Part shown: one piece after another, positions 1 through 6,027 of the stretch
Numbering within the stretch: position 1 is the first letter of the stretch
How the letters are laid out: each line of letters opens with the position of its first letter
Assembly: GCA_031270215.1 (NCBI GenBank)
Contig: JAISYB010000130.1
Coordinates: forward strand, 1 to 7,958
Origin: Streptococcaceae bacterium
GTDB lineage: Bacteria > Bacillota > Bacilli > Lactobacillales > Streptococcaceae
Length of the DNA: 7,958 bases
Reading direction: 5' to 3'
Position numbers and translations under genes: made by a program
Notes under the pieces: model-generated
The model's input: the letters and a program-made list of their open reading frames with translations, nothing else
What the model was told of the DNA's origin: nothing
Databases searched by the model: none

Positions 1-229
1 CATTGACCTTTATCTTAACAATCCGAATATAACCGCCGCCGCCACGCTTACTCTCAACCTCATAACCGCGAGATAAGCTAAAGCGTGTCTTAATTACATA
101 ATTAATCTGACTAGGCACAACATCAAACTGAAGTGATAACTCATTGCGCTTTATCTCAATCATGCCCGACTCCTCAAGCAGTCGTTTCAAGTATTCCTCT
201 ATCATATCCGATGTATTTTTAGAACTCAT
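1..229 (-). CDS. ctsR: CtsR family transcriptional repressor of class III stress genes, N-terminal part
   Basis: CtsR is a dimeric winged-helix repressor of the clp protease/chaperone genes; heat or McsB action relieves repression. The 76 visible residues begin MSSKNTSDMIEEYLKRLLEE and contain the family's helix-turn-helix segment (QFDVVPSQINYVIKTRF, about 34-50). They also contain the hallmark KRGGGGYIRI (61-70), where the glycine-rich turn and the following arginine form the DNA-contacting wing and heat-sensing loop. The protein is usually about 150 residues, so roughly half lies beyond the left edge. I chose the ATG at 229-227 because AGGAAG at 243-238 is 8 bases upstream; an in-frame ATG at 235 would leave only 2 bases. 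The gene has its own promoter and a CtsR operator, so it is probably autoregulated. In relatives clpC usually follows, but it is not visible here. Confidence 0.95.
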   Translation of the reverse strand, partial: MSSKNTSDMIEEYLKRLLEESGMIEIKRNELSLQFDVVPSQINYVIKTRFSLSRGYEVESKRGGGGYIRIVKIKVN

Positions 230-272
230 TATCATCACTTCCTATCTACAAGCCAAAATCAGAAATAAATCT

Positions 273-289
273 CTTGACCATTATTGACT
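273..289 (-). promoter_or_regulatory. CtsR operator (tandem heptad repeat) of ctsR
   Basis: On the minus strand this reads AGTCAAT-AAT-GGTCAAG. The CtsR consensus is RGTCAAA-NAN-RGTCAAA: two direct heptads separated by 3 bases. Each half differs only at its last base, and the spacer fits NAN. The site begins 3 bases downstream of the -10 box and covers the expected start of transcription (about 286), a position suited to repression of ctsR by its own product. Calling it a binding site is inference from the consensus. Confidence 0.85.
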
Positions 290-292
290 TTT

Positions 293-321
293 ATTATAGC
301 TATGTTTCAAAGAAAATTCAA
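293..321 (-). promoter_or_regulatory. Sigma-A promoter of ctsR
   Basis: On the minus strand there is TTGAAT (321-316), a 17-base spacer and a perfect TATAAT (298-293). The predicted start near 286 gives a leader of about 57 bases before the ctsR ATG. The CtsR operator follows 3 bases after the -10 box. The right part of the spacer is one arm of a 10-base inverted repeat. Confidence 0.85.
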
Positions 322-393
322 ATCAAAGGCGCAGGTTCCCTCTGCCAGTTGCTACGTAATGCAAAAAAGACTGGAGCAAAATGGAAACATAGC
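299..393. repeat. Perfect 10-bp inverted repeat flanking a 75-base segment upstream of ctsR
   Basis: GCTATGTTTC at 299-308 is the exact reverse complement of GAAACATAGC at 384-393. The left arm abuts the ctsR -10 box and fills most of the -35/-10 spacer. A weaker CCAGT/ACTGG pairing lies between the arms. I see no flanking target duplication and no known element. One such pair is about what chance allows in 8 kb, so the meaning is uncertain. Confidence 0.5.
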
Positions 394-566
394 AAAATGC
401 CACCTCGTTTTTGATTGATGATATACGGAAATTAAGTATCTCAAACACTAGAACTCATTACCTAGAAAATCAGAGATTAAAATTTTAAATATTTTCAAGA
501 ACTCCTTAACTAACCAATCAGAGAAAAACTTTGAATACCTTTTACAAAGCATTCGGCAGATAAGGC
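394..566. other. Gene-free AT-rich spacer between the galU terminator and the ctsR promoter region
   Basis: This is the middle of the 391-base gap between ctsR and galU. I find no convincing gene, RNA motif or promoter in it. The longest reading frames with any start are about 15 codons, for example a TTG start after AAGGAG on the minus strand. A 9-base direct repeat AATCAGAGA occurs at 468-476 and 516-524 and is of no clear significance. Confidence 0.6.
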
Positions 567-602
567 AAAAGACCGCGGTTAATGTTTTAATTCACCGCAG
601 TC
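567..602 (-). terminator. Intrinsic terminator after galU
   Basis: On the minus strand GACTGCGGT (602-594) pairs with ACCGCGGTC (579-571) through nine pairs including one G-U. The loop is 14 bases and a TTTT run (570-567) follows. It lies 18 bases after the galU stop and probably ends the importer-gpsA-galU transcript, separating it from ctsR. Confidence 0.85.
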
Positions 603-620
603 CTTTACTTATTTATCTGA

Positions 621-1526
621 TTATTCTTTATTACTTGTTTTTTGTGTCTTGCCCTCAAGTCGTTTGCCTAAATCAATAATGTATTGCTTTAAATCGTCCT
701 TGATTTGTGGGTGTGTTAAGCCGTATTCGATTGAAGTTGTCATAAAGCCGAATTTATCCCCAACATCATAACGTCTACCTTTAAATTCATGTGCGAAAAC
801 GCGTTGTGTCTTGTTTAAGCGGTCGATTGCATCGGTCAGTTGGATTTCTCCACCGGCACCTGGCGTTTGCGTTTCTAAAACGTCAAAGATTTCTGGAGTC
901 AGCAGGTATCGTCCGATAATTGCTAAATCACTTGGCGCTTCACTCACCTTTGGCTTTTCAACAAAGCCTTTAACATTATAAAGTCCGTCCCCAATATTGC
1001 CATTTGGATCAATCACTCCATATTTGTCCGTATCTTCGTGTGGAATCTTCATAACAGCAATTGTTGAAGCGTGTGTTTTTTGATAATCATCAATCAAGCA
1101 TTTGGTCAATGGCTCATCATCAACCATCAAGTCATCCCCAAGCATGACAACAAAGGGCTCATTACCGACAAAGGCTTTTGCTTGAAGCACTGCATGACCC
1201 AAGCCTAATGGATGAGATTGGCGAATGAAATGTAGATTAATATCTGTTGTTTCTTTAACAATCTTGAGTAAATCTGTTTTATTCTTTTCTCTAAGATTTT
1301 GCTCTAGTTCAATATTTGAGTCAAAATGGTCTTCGATTGGGCGTTTTGCTTTCCCAGTGACGATTAAGATGTCCTCAATACCTGAAGCTAATGCTTCTTC
1401 AACAATAAATTGAATTGTTGGTTTATCTACAATTGGTAACATTTCTTTTGCCATTGCCTTGGTTGCTGGTAAAAATCTTGTTCCTAAACCTGCTGCTGGA
1501 ATAACTGCTTTTCTAACTTTTTCCAT
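621..1526 (-). CDS. galU: UTP--glucose-1-phosphate uridylyltransferase
   Basis: GalU makes UDP-glucose from UTP and glucose-1-phosphate in the cytoplasm. The product feeds galactose metabolism, glycolipids, teichoic-acid decoration and capsule or exopolysaccharide. The 301-residue length is normal for the family. The N-terminal nucleotide-binding signature is intact: GLGTRFLP at 13-20, with K23 and KEMLPIVDKP at 27-36. LGDD at 129-132 holds the metal-binding aspartate, and VEKP (189-192), GEIQLTDA (226-233) and GRRYDVGDK (250-258) are further GalU blocks. The start is fixed by AGGAGAG 7 bases upstream. The gene lies 22 bases after gpsA with no terminator or promoter between, a pair often adjacent in streptococci, and the terminator at 567-602 follows. 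I see nothing unusual in it. Confidence 0.97.
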   Translation of the reverse strand: MEKVRKAVIPAAGLGTRFLPATKAMAKEMLPIVDKPTIQFIVEEALASGIEDILIVTGKAKRPIEDHFDSNIELEQNLREKNKTDLLKIVKETTDINLHFIRQSHPLGLGHAVLQAKAFVGNEPFVVMLGDDLMVDDEPLTKCLIDDYQKTHASTIAVMKIPHEDTDKYGVIDPNGNIGDGLYNVKGFVEKPKVSEAPSDLAIIGRYLLTPEIFDVLETQTPGAGGEIQLTDAIDRLNKTQRVFAHEFKGRRYDVGDKFGFMTTSIEYGLTHPQIKDDLKQYIIDLGKRLEGKTQKTSNKE

Positions 1527-1548
1527 TACTTTACTCTCCTAAATGTTT

Positions 1549-2574
1549 TTATTGTTGATGATATTCATTTTCGGCGCGCGCATCACGAAGCATGACATCA
1601 GTAATCGCATTTTTAAGATTTTTGTCCTGATAAAGCACCTCATAAATCGCTTCGGTGATAGGCATGTCGACCTTTAACTGCTGAGCAAGCTCATAGGCTG
1701 CTTTAGCAGTGGATACCCCTTCAATGACCATTCCCATGTTGCGTTCAATATCTGCAATTCTCTCTCCTTTACCTAATGCATGACCCGCACGCCAATTTCT
1801 GGAATGGACAGAAGTTCCTGTCACAATTAAGTCGCCTACTCCTGATAAACCAATATAGGTCAACGGCTCCGCACCCATTGCCACACCCAAACGAGTGATT
1901 TCTGCCAGACCTCTGGTGATAATTGCTGCCTTAGCATTGTCACCATAGCCTAAGCCGGAAAGTGCGCCTGCACCAACTGCAATGATATTTTTTAATGCAC
2001 CTGCGGTTTCAACACCGATGACATCATGGTTCGTGTAAATTCTAAAGTATTGATTGGTGAATAAACGCTGAACGTATTTTGCTGCCGAAAGGTCACTACT
2101 AGCTGCGGTAATCGTTGTAATATCTCTAACGGCAACCTCCTCGGCGTGACTTGGTCCGGATAAAACAACAATTGCCTGACGCTTCTCCTGCGGAATTTCT
2201 TCCTCCAAAATCGTTGATATACGCGCATGTGTCCCCTGCTCTAAGCCTTTAGAAGCGTGAATTATCACAGGCACTTTGGTTAATTTGACTGCCGCAAACT
2301 GCTTAGCAACCAATCGCATAACCTTAGTCGGAACGACAAAGAGAACTGCGTCTACGTCACGCACCGCCTCTGTCAGCTGATTAAATGCGTGGATTTTTGG
2401 GCTTAACACTAAGTCTGGCAGGTATCGTTGATTCGTGTGCTGCGTGTTAATTTCTTCGATTTGCTCAGGGACATTCCCCCAAATGCGCACGTCATGTCCA
2501 TTGTCATTGAGCGTCTGCGCTAGGGCAGTTCCCCATGAGCCCGGACCTAGAATCGCTACTTTTTGTTTTTCCAT
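1549..2574 (-). CDS. gpsA: NAD(P)H-dependent glycerol-3-phosphate dehydrogenase
   Basis: GpsA reduces dihydroxyacetone phosphate to sn-glycerol-3-phosphate, the backbone of phospholipids and lipoteichoic acid, in the cytoplasm. The 341 residues match the family length. Numbered from the second methionine, the Rossmann motif GPGSWG is at 10-15, SKG at 108-110 and SGPS at 139-142. The catalytic lysine is expected at K195 in AGALKNI. GDNAKAA (211-217), GLSGVGDL (242-249) and the SRN block (258-260) that contacts substrate and cofactor are also present. Two ATG codons are adjacent (2577 and 2574). I prefer 2574 because AGGAG at 2585-2581 is then 6 bases away rather than 3. The gene begins 35 bases after the importer lipoprotein stop with no terminator between, so it is probably co-transcribed with the transporter genes and galU. 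Confidence 0.96.
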   Translation of the reverse strand: MEKQKVAILGPGSWGTALAQTLNDNGHDVRIWGNVPEQIEEINTQHTNQRYLPDLVLSPKIHAFNQLTEAVRDVDAVLFVVPTKVMRLVAKQFAAVKLTKVPVIIHASKGLEQGTHARISTILEEEIPQEKRQAIVVLSGPSHAEEVAVRDITTITAASSDLSAAKYVQRLFTNQYFRIYTNHDVIGVETAGALKNIIAVGAGALSGLGYGDNAKAAIITRGLAEITRLGVAMGAEPLTYIGLSGVGDLIVTGTSVHSRNWRAGHALGKGERIADIERNMGMVIEGVSTAKAAYELAQQLKVDMPITEAIYEVLYQDKNLKNAITDVMLRDARAENEYHQQ

Positions 2575-2580
2575 CATTTT

Positions 2581-2585
2581 CTCCT
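2581..2585 (-). promoter_or_regulatory. Ribosome binding site deciding the gpsA start
   Basis: AGGAG on the minus strand lies 3 bases before the first ATG and 6 bases before the second. The usual spacing favours the second ATG (2574). The two choices differ by a single methionine. Confidence 0.6.
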
Positions 2586-2609
2586 AAGGCTGTCATTTAA
2601 GTTTATCAG

Positions 2610-3434
2610 CTACTGTAATAAATCAGCAGGTGCAACATTTTCACCAAACCATTTTTTAGAAATCTTTGCAAATTCACCGTTTGCTACTAACTGATGTAGT
2701 TGGGTATTAATCGCTTGGATTAGCTTTTTATCTGTCTTTCTTGCACCAACTGCAAAATCCTCTGTTTCAAAACCGCCACTGATGAGATTGTAATTGTTAA
2801 ATTCGCCTGCTTGCTCAAGATAATAATTGGCATAAACTCGGTCAATCAAGAGTCCGTCAATTCGATTAGCCTTCAAATCAATCAGCGCTTCGTTAAAGCC
2901 GTCGTATAAAATCGGGTCATCACTATTCTTGACATAATTTTTTAAAATGCTCGGCTGTCCATTAAAGACATCAAAACCTGCTGAATTAGTCTGCATTCCG
3001 ATGATTTTGCCCTGCATATCTGCAAAACGCTTGATACCACTGCTTTTTAGCGTGACTAAAATTTGTTCATTTTTCATATAGGTTTCAGAAAAGGCAACGA
3101 GCTTTTCGCGTGATTCGTTTCTGGTATAACCGTTCCAGATTAAGTCAATCGTTTGGTTGTTCAACTCCTGCTCTTTCATATCCCAATCAATCGCTTGAAA
3201 ATCTACGGCAATCCCTAATGGCTTAAAGACCGCACGAGCTAATTCGATATCAAATCCTGTCAAGCTACCATCTTTTTCCTGAAAACCCATTGGTACAAAG
3301 GTATCATCTAAACCAATAATAACTTTTTGATTTTCTTTAATTCGTGAAAATTGATCAACATTTTCCTTTTGATGAATACCACTACACCCTGTTAAAACAA
3401 GGAGAGCGATTAATAATATAACAATTTTCTTCAT
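2610..3434 (-). CDS. Amino-acid ABC transporter substrate-binding lipoprotein (PAAT family, SBP_bac_3)
   Basis: This is the extracellular solute receptor of a polar amino-acid importer, tethered to the membrane by a lipid. Residues 1-17 form a lipoprotein signal (MKKIVILLIALLVLTGC) with lipobox LTGC and C17 as the modified cysteine. The mature part is a type-3 periplasmic-binding fold: GFDIELARAVF at 60-70 is the family signature, and IDLIWNGYTRNESREK (96-111) holds the threonine and arginine expected to grip the ligand's carboxylate. The C-terminal lobe includes GMQTNSAG (146-153) and IDGLLIDR (192-199). At 274 residues the length is normal. GGGAGG 4 bases before the ATG overlaps the ATPase stop (TAGGGAGG), so translation is probably coupled. 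The sequence does not tell me the substrate; glutamine, arginine, cystine or another amino acid are all possible. Confidence 0.93.
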   Translation of the reverse strand: MKKIVILLIALLVLTGCSGIHQKENVDQFSRIKENQKVIIGLDDTFVPMGFQEKDGSLTGFDIELARAVFKPLGIAVDFQAIDWDMKEQELNNQTIDLIWNGYTRNESREKLVAFSETYMKNEQILVTLKSSGIKRFADMQGKIIGMQTNSAGFDVFNGQPSILKNYVKNSDDPILYDGFNEALIDLKANRIDGLLIDRVYANYYLEQAGEFNNYNLISGGFETEDFAVGARKTDKKLIQAINTQLHQLVANGEFAKISKKWFGENVAPADLLQ

Positions 3435-3443
3435 TCGACCTCC

Positions 3444-4079
3444 CTAATTCACCGGTGTGACCTTCAAGATATGATTACTGATATTTTCAGCAAATGCCAT
3501 ATCATGAGTCACAACAATCTGGGTAATGCCTGAGCGCTGTTCTGTTAAAATCAAATTTTCAACTTCTTTTCTAAGCTCAGGATCAAGTGCCGAGGTCGGC
3601 TCATCATAACCGATTACCTTCGGGTGCATCATCAAAGCGCGCGCTAGTGCCACTCGCTGCTTTTGACCGCCCGAAAGCTGATATGGATAGGTTTTCGCCT
3701 TATCCTTAATGCCCAACTGTTCAAGCAAATTTTCTGCCTGCTTTAATACGTCAGCTGGATCTTGCTTTAAAACCTTCAATGGTGAAATCGTTAGATTTTC
3801 TAACACCGTCAAATGTGGAAAGAGTTGAAAATCCTGAAAAACAATCCCCACGATTTGCTCGCCATGTGCTTTAGTATCGTTAACAATTCGCTTATTATTA
3901 AAATAAAATTCCCCCGAATCAATTGTTTCAAGCCCTGCTAGCATTCTAAGTAAGGTTGTTTTTCCACCGCCGGATTGACCGACAATAGCTAAAACATCGC
4001 CTTCATTTACTTTTAAATTTAAGTTTTTAAAAATCTGTTTGTCGCCAAAAGATTTATTGATATTTTTTAACTCAAGCAT
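3444..4079 (-). CDS. Amino-acid ABC transporter ATP-binding protein
   Basis: This is the cytoplasmic motor of the importer encoded by the two flanking genes. In its 211 residues all ABC ATPase motifs are intact: Walker A GQSGGGKT (34-41), Q-loop Q82 in FQDFQLFP, signature LSGGQ (135-139), Walker B VIGYDE with catalytic E160, D-loop SALD (163-166) and switch H192. It is about 30 residues shorter than many GlnQ/HisP-type ATPases, which usually have near 240. The difference is at the C-terminus, which ends soon after the switch region; no essential motif is lost. The ATG at 4079 follows AGGTG by 5 bases. It starts 8 bases after the permease stop and ends 9 bases before the lipoprotein start, a compact operon order of permease, ATPase, receptor. 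The amino-acid class is inferred from the neighbours. Confidence 0.94.
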   Translation of the reverse strand: MLELKNINKSFGDKQIFKNLNLKVNEGDVLAIVGQSGGGKTTLLRMLAGLETIDSGEFYFNNKRIVNDTKAHGEQIVGIVFQDFQLFPHLTVLENLTISPLKVLKQDPADVLKQAENLLEQLGIKDKAKTYPYQLSGGQKQRVALARALMMHPKVIGYDEPTSALDPELRKEVENLILTEQRSGITQIVVTHDMAFAENISNHILKVTPVN

Positions 4080-4087
4080 TCATTCAC

Positions 4088-4735
4088 CTACTTCCAACCG
4101 TCAAAATGTTTTTCAATTCGCTTTGCGACAATCGTTAAAATACCAATCAATGCCAGATAAATCGCTGCAACAATAAACATTGGTACTAAACTAATATCTC
4201 GACTCATCGCAATCTTGCCTGCACGCAATAAATCTCCTAATCCCAAAACATAAATTAAGGAGCTGTCCTTAACCAGATTGATTACTTCATTTGCACCACC
4301 GGGAAGGATAATCTTAAATACCTGCGGCAAAATAATAAAACGTGCCGTTTCAAATTTTGAAAACTGCAAGACCTTTGCTGCTTCGTACTGTCCTTTCGGA
4401 ATAGCTTGCAAGCCTCCTCTGAAAATTTCTGCAAAATAAGCTGCATAGTTTAAAATAAAGGCAAAGGCTGCTGCATCAAAACGCTCAAAAACAATGCCGC
4501 CCTGAATCAAAGGTAGTCCATAAAAAATAAAAATAAGCTGCAATAATAACGGTGTGCCACGCATTATCCAAACATAAACGTTCAGCAGATAACTCAATGG
4601 CTTAATCCCTGTCCGAATACCGAAAGCGACAACAAGTCCCAAAGGAACTGAACCAATCAAGGTAATGCCAAACATTTTTAAAGTCATTATTGTTCCCTTT
4701 AATAGTGCCGGTAAAATCTCTAAAATATAACTCAT
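4088..4735 (-). CDS. Amino-acid ABC transporter permease (HisM/GlnP family)
   Basis: This is the membrane channel subunit of the importer. It has 215 residues from the chosen start and about five hydrophobic spans, roughly 8-28, 30-45, 58-78, 88-105 and 182-203. The PAAT-type MRGTPLLLQ motif is at 58-66. The cytoplasmic EAA loop that docks the ATPase is at 118-137 (EAA...IILP), but its conserved glycine is Q124. With one permease gene, the channel is probably a homodimer. I chose the ATG at 4735 because GGGAG (4745-4741) is 5 bases upstream. The frame stays open to a TTG at 4750 and an ATG at 4747, but no ribosome binding site precedes them. It is the first gene after the promoter at 4771-4799. 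Confidence 0.93.
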   Translation of the reverse strand: MSYILEILPALLKGTIMTLKMFGITLIGSVPLGLVVAFGIRTGIKPLSYLLNVYVWIMRGTPLLLQLIFIFYGLPLIQGGIVFERFDAAAFAFILNYAAYFAEIFRGGLQAIPKGQYEAAKVLQFSKFETARFIILPQVFKIILPGGANEVINLVKDSSLIYVLGLGDLLRAGKIAMSRDISLVPMFIVAAIYLALIGILTIVAKRIEKHFDGWK

Positions 4736-4740
4736 CAAAA

Positions 4741-4745
4741 CTCCC
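4741..4745 (-). promoter_or_regulatory. Ribosome binding site deciding the permease start
   Basis: GGGAG on the minus strand, followed by TTTTG and then ATG at 4735-4733. This puts the start 4 to 5 codons inside the longest possible frame, whose own upstream bases are A/T-rich and lack a purine site. Confidence 0.75.
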
Positions 4746-4770
4746 ATCAAAATTATTTAGTTTGATTACA

Positions 4771-4799
4771 ATTATAACATATCAGCATAGCTTTGACAG
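4771..4799 (-). promoter_or_regulatory. Predicted promoter of the amino-acid transporter operon
   Basis: On the minus strand there is CTGTCA (4799-4794), a 17-base spacer and a perfect TATAAT (4776-4771) preceded by TGT, an extended -10. The -35 box matches TTGACA at 4 of 6 positions. The expected start near 4764 leaves a leader of about 29 bases, too short for a riboswitch. It lies just after the veg terminator, so the operon is probably an independent transcription unit. Confidence 0.75.
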
Positions 4800-4812
4800 G
4801 GAATACCTTAAC

Positions 4813-4843
4813 AAAAAAGAAGCCTAGATTTCCTAAGCCTCTT
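4813..4843 (-). terminator. Intrinsic terminator of veg, overlapping its stop codon
   Basis: On the minus strand AAGAGGCTTAG (4843-4833) pairs with CTAGGCTTCTT (4827-4817) over eleven pairs with two G-U wobbles. The loop is 5 bases and six T residues end at 4813. The veg TAG stop at 4835-4833 is the last triplet of the ascending arm, so the hairpin includes the gene's last codons. Confidence 0.9.
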
Positions 4844-5105
4844 GAACCATTAAATCATCGTTTGTCACTTCATCATCAAACAAAATCTCAACTGATCTCG
4901 TCAAAACATCTGAATAGCTGTATGAAACACGCTCAAACTTATTTTCCTCTTGATCAAGCTCTACTACAAACAATGAAGGATATACCTCTGTTAGCTTACC
5001 ACGTCTGATTGATTGACGTTTACGACCAGTTTGTGAGGTTACTTGAATGTTCATACCAATCTTGCCGTTTAAAGCCTCTTTAATCGTTGTTAATGTCATT
5101 GCCAT
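4833..5105 (-). CDS. veg: Veg family protein
   Basis: Veg is a small, conserved, often abundant cytoplasmic protein of Gram-positive bacteria. In Bacillus subtilis it has been linked to biofilm matrix gene expression, and its biochemical action is not settled. The 90-residue length fits the family. Visible family blocks are the N-terminal TIKEALNGKIG helix (7-17), the basic TGRKRQSIRRGKLTEVYPSL strand region (26-45) and FERVSYSYSDVLTRSVEI (57-74), which together suggest a small beta-barrel fold. The C-terminal tail (DDEVTNDDLM) is acidic. AGGGAG lies 7 bases before the ATG at 5105, which selects this start. It has its own strong promoter and terminator, so it is expressed alone, as in many Bacillota. 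Confidence 0.92.
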   Translation of the reverse strand: MAMTLTTIKEALNGKIGMNIQVTSQTGRKRQSIRRGKLTEVYPSLFVVELDQEENKFERVSYSYSDVLTRSVEILFDDEVTNDDLMVQEA

Positions 5106-5129
5106 TCTAACACTCCCTTAATCTCTAGA

Positions 5130-5158
5130 ATTGTAACATAAATCAAAGCTATTTTCAA
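5130..5158 (-). promoter_or_regulatory. Sigma-A promoter of veg
   Basis: On the minus strand there is TTGAAA (5158-5153), a 17-base spacer and TACAAT (5135-5130) preceded by TGT, giving an extended -10. Transcription should start near 5123, about 18 bases before the ATG. The near-consensus boxes suggest strong expression. Confidence 0.85.
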
Positions 5159-5283
5159 GCTCTTGCAAAGAAAGAAATGGATAAATATATGCAATTTTAA
5201 AAGAAATACAGTAATCCAGATTGAAAAAATTTTGCAGTGGAGGCGAGTGGTGAAATTTATCGTTTTTTGACCGACAACGACTC

Positions 5284-5314
5284 AAAAAAAGAGGCAGGAC
5301 ATTGTCCCAACCTC
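5284..5314 (-). terminator. Intrinsic terminator after the VTT-family gene
   Basis: On the minus strand GAGGTTGGGAC (5314-5304) pairs with GTCCTGCCTC (5300-5291), with G-U pairs and a one-base bulge in the middle and a 3-base loop. A run of seven T residues (5290-5284) follows. It lies 47 bases after the stop and probably closes the uppP-VTT transcript. Confidence 0.9.
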
Positions 5315-5361
5315 ATACTAAATCCCTATTAAGTTCATTTTTAGCTTTAAAATTAATTTAT

Positions 5362-5958
5362 TTAAAAGAAAATTGATTGCAGGATATGCCCGCCATAGAT
5401 TAAAACATAGCTATATAGGAAAATCGGTAATGGCTTTCCTACAAAGATTGAGAATAAAAACGACTTTTTAGTCATCTTTGTTAAGCTTGCCATCAATACT
5501 AATGCATCGTCTGGCGCAATCGGCAGCACCATCATCACGAAGAAAAAGATGTCCCATTTCCTCCCCTTGTCCAACCAACCAACATAACGATTGAAGGTTT
5601 TTTCTTTAACAAATAGCTGAATGAAGTCTTTACCAAACGTCCGTCCAAGATAAAACAAGATGATTGAGCCAATCACAATGCCGACATAGTTATAGATAAA
5701 GCCATGCACCGGACCGAAAATCAAGACGCCTGCAACTGTTGTAATCCCTCCTGGGATAATTGGTATAACAACTTGAATAATCTGAATGAAGATGAAAATC
5801 AAAGGGCCAAGCAATAAACGATTGCCGACAAGCTCATTTAACGCTGTTTTATCCTGAAAAACACCTAGTCGATAAAAATAAATGACTGCCAAAACTGATA
5901 GCGCCATACCAACCAACGAAACAACATTGATAACTTTCTTAGCAACTGTATAGTTCAT
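5362..5958 (-). CDS. TVP38/TMEM64 (VTT, DedA-superfamily) membrane protein
   Basis: This is an integral membrane protein of 198 residues, normal for the family. A first span lies at about 12-30, and the re-entrant VTT core includes IPIIPGGITTVAGVLIFG (65-82). GSIILFYLGR (97-106) carries the conserved glycine and arginine. LPIAPDD (145-151) and a C-terminal span (about 168-190) complete the pattern. Family knowledge: some DedA/VTT proteins act as lipid scramblases, and others (UptA, PopT) return undecaprenyl phosphate to the inner leaflet. The role of this member is unproven. AAGGA lies 7 bases before the ATG. It follows uppP by 69 bases with no terminator between and is closed by the hairpin at 5284-5314, so co-transcription is likely. 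That context suggests a part in carrier-lipid recycling, which is my inference. Confidence 0.88.
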   Translation of the reverse strand: MNYTVAKKVINVVSLVGMALSVLAVIYFYRLGVFQDKTALNELVGNRLLLGPLIFIFIQIIQVVIPIIPGGITTVAGVLIFGPVHGFIYNYVGIVIGSIILFYLGRTFGKDFIQLFVKEKTFNRYVGWLDKGRKWDIFFFVMMVLPIAPDDALVLMASLTKMTKKSFLFSIFVGKPLPIFLYSYVLIYGGHILQSIFF

Positions 5959-6011
5959 AGACCCTTCCTTTCCTTTTCAATCCACCATCAAAAAACTATC
6001 CCAATAATTAT

Positions 6012-6027
6012 TTCATGTTTTCATGTT
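6012..6027. repeat. Two tandem copies of an 8-base unit right after uppP
   Basis: TTCATGTT occurs twice head to tail (AACATGAA on the transcribed strand), directly abutting the uppP stop codon. No function is apparent; replication slippage could explain it. Confidence 0.6.

Noticed and set aside
330..410. Possible T-box riboswitch remnant upstream of ctsR (minus-strand GAGGTGGCATTTTGC and AGGGAACCTGCG)
   Set aside because: Neither matches the T-box core AGGGTGGNACCGCG well enough. No specifier stem is visible, and the segment lies upstream of, not within, the ctsR transcript.
220..460. 12-base direct repeat TAGAACTCATTA at 220-231 (over the ctsR start codon) and 449-460
   Set aside because: The match does not extend in either direction and the upstream copy opens only five codons. 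A 12-base match is expected about once or twice in a window this size.
5266..5282. Second possible CtsR site (perfect TTTGACC heptad) upstream of veg
   Set aside because: The second half (AACGACT) and the spacer do not fit the consensus. The site lies more than 100 bases from the veg promoter, just past a terminator.
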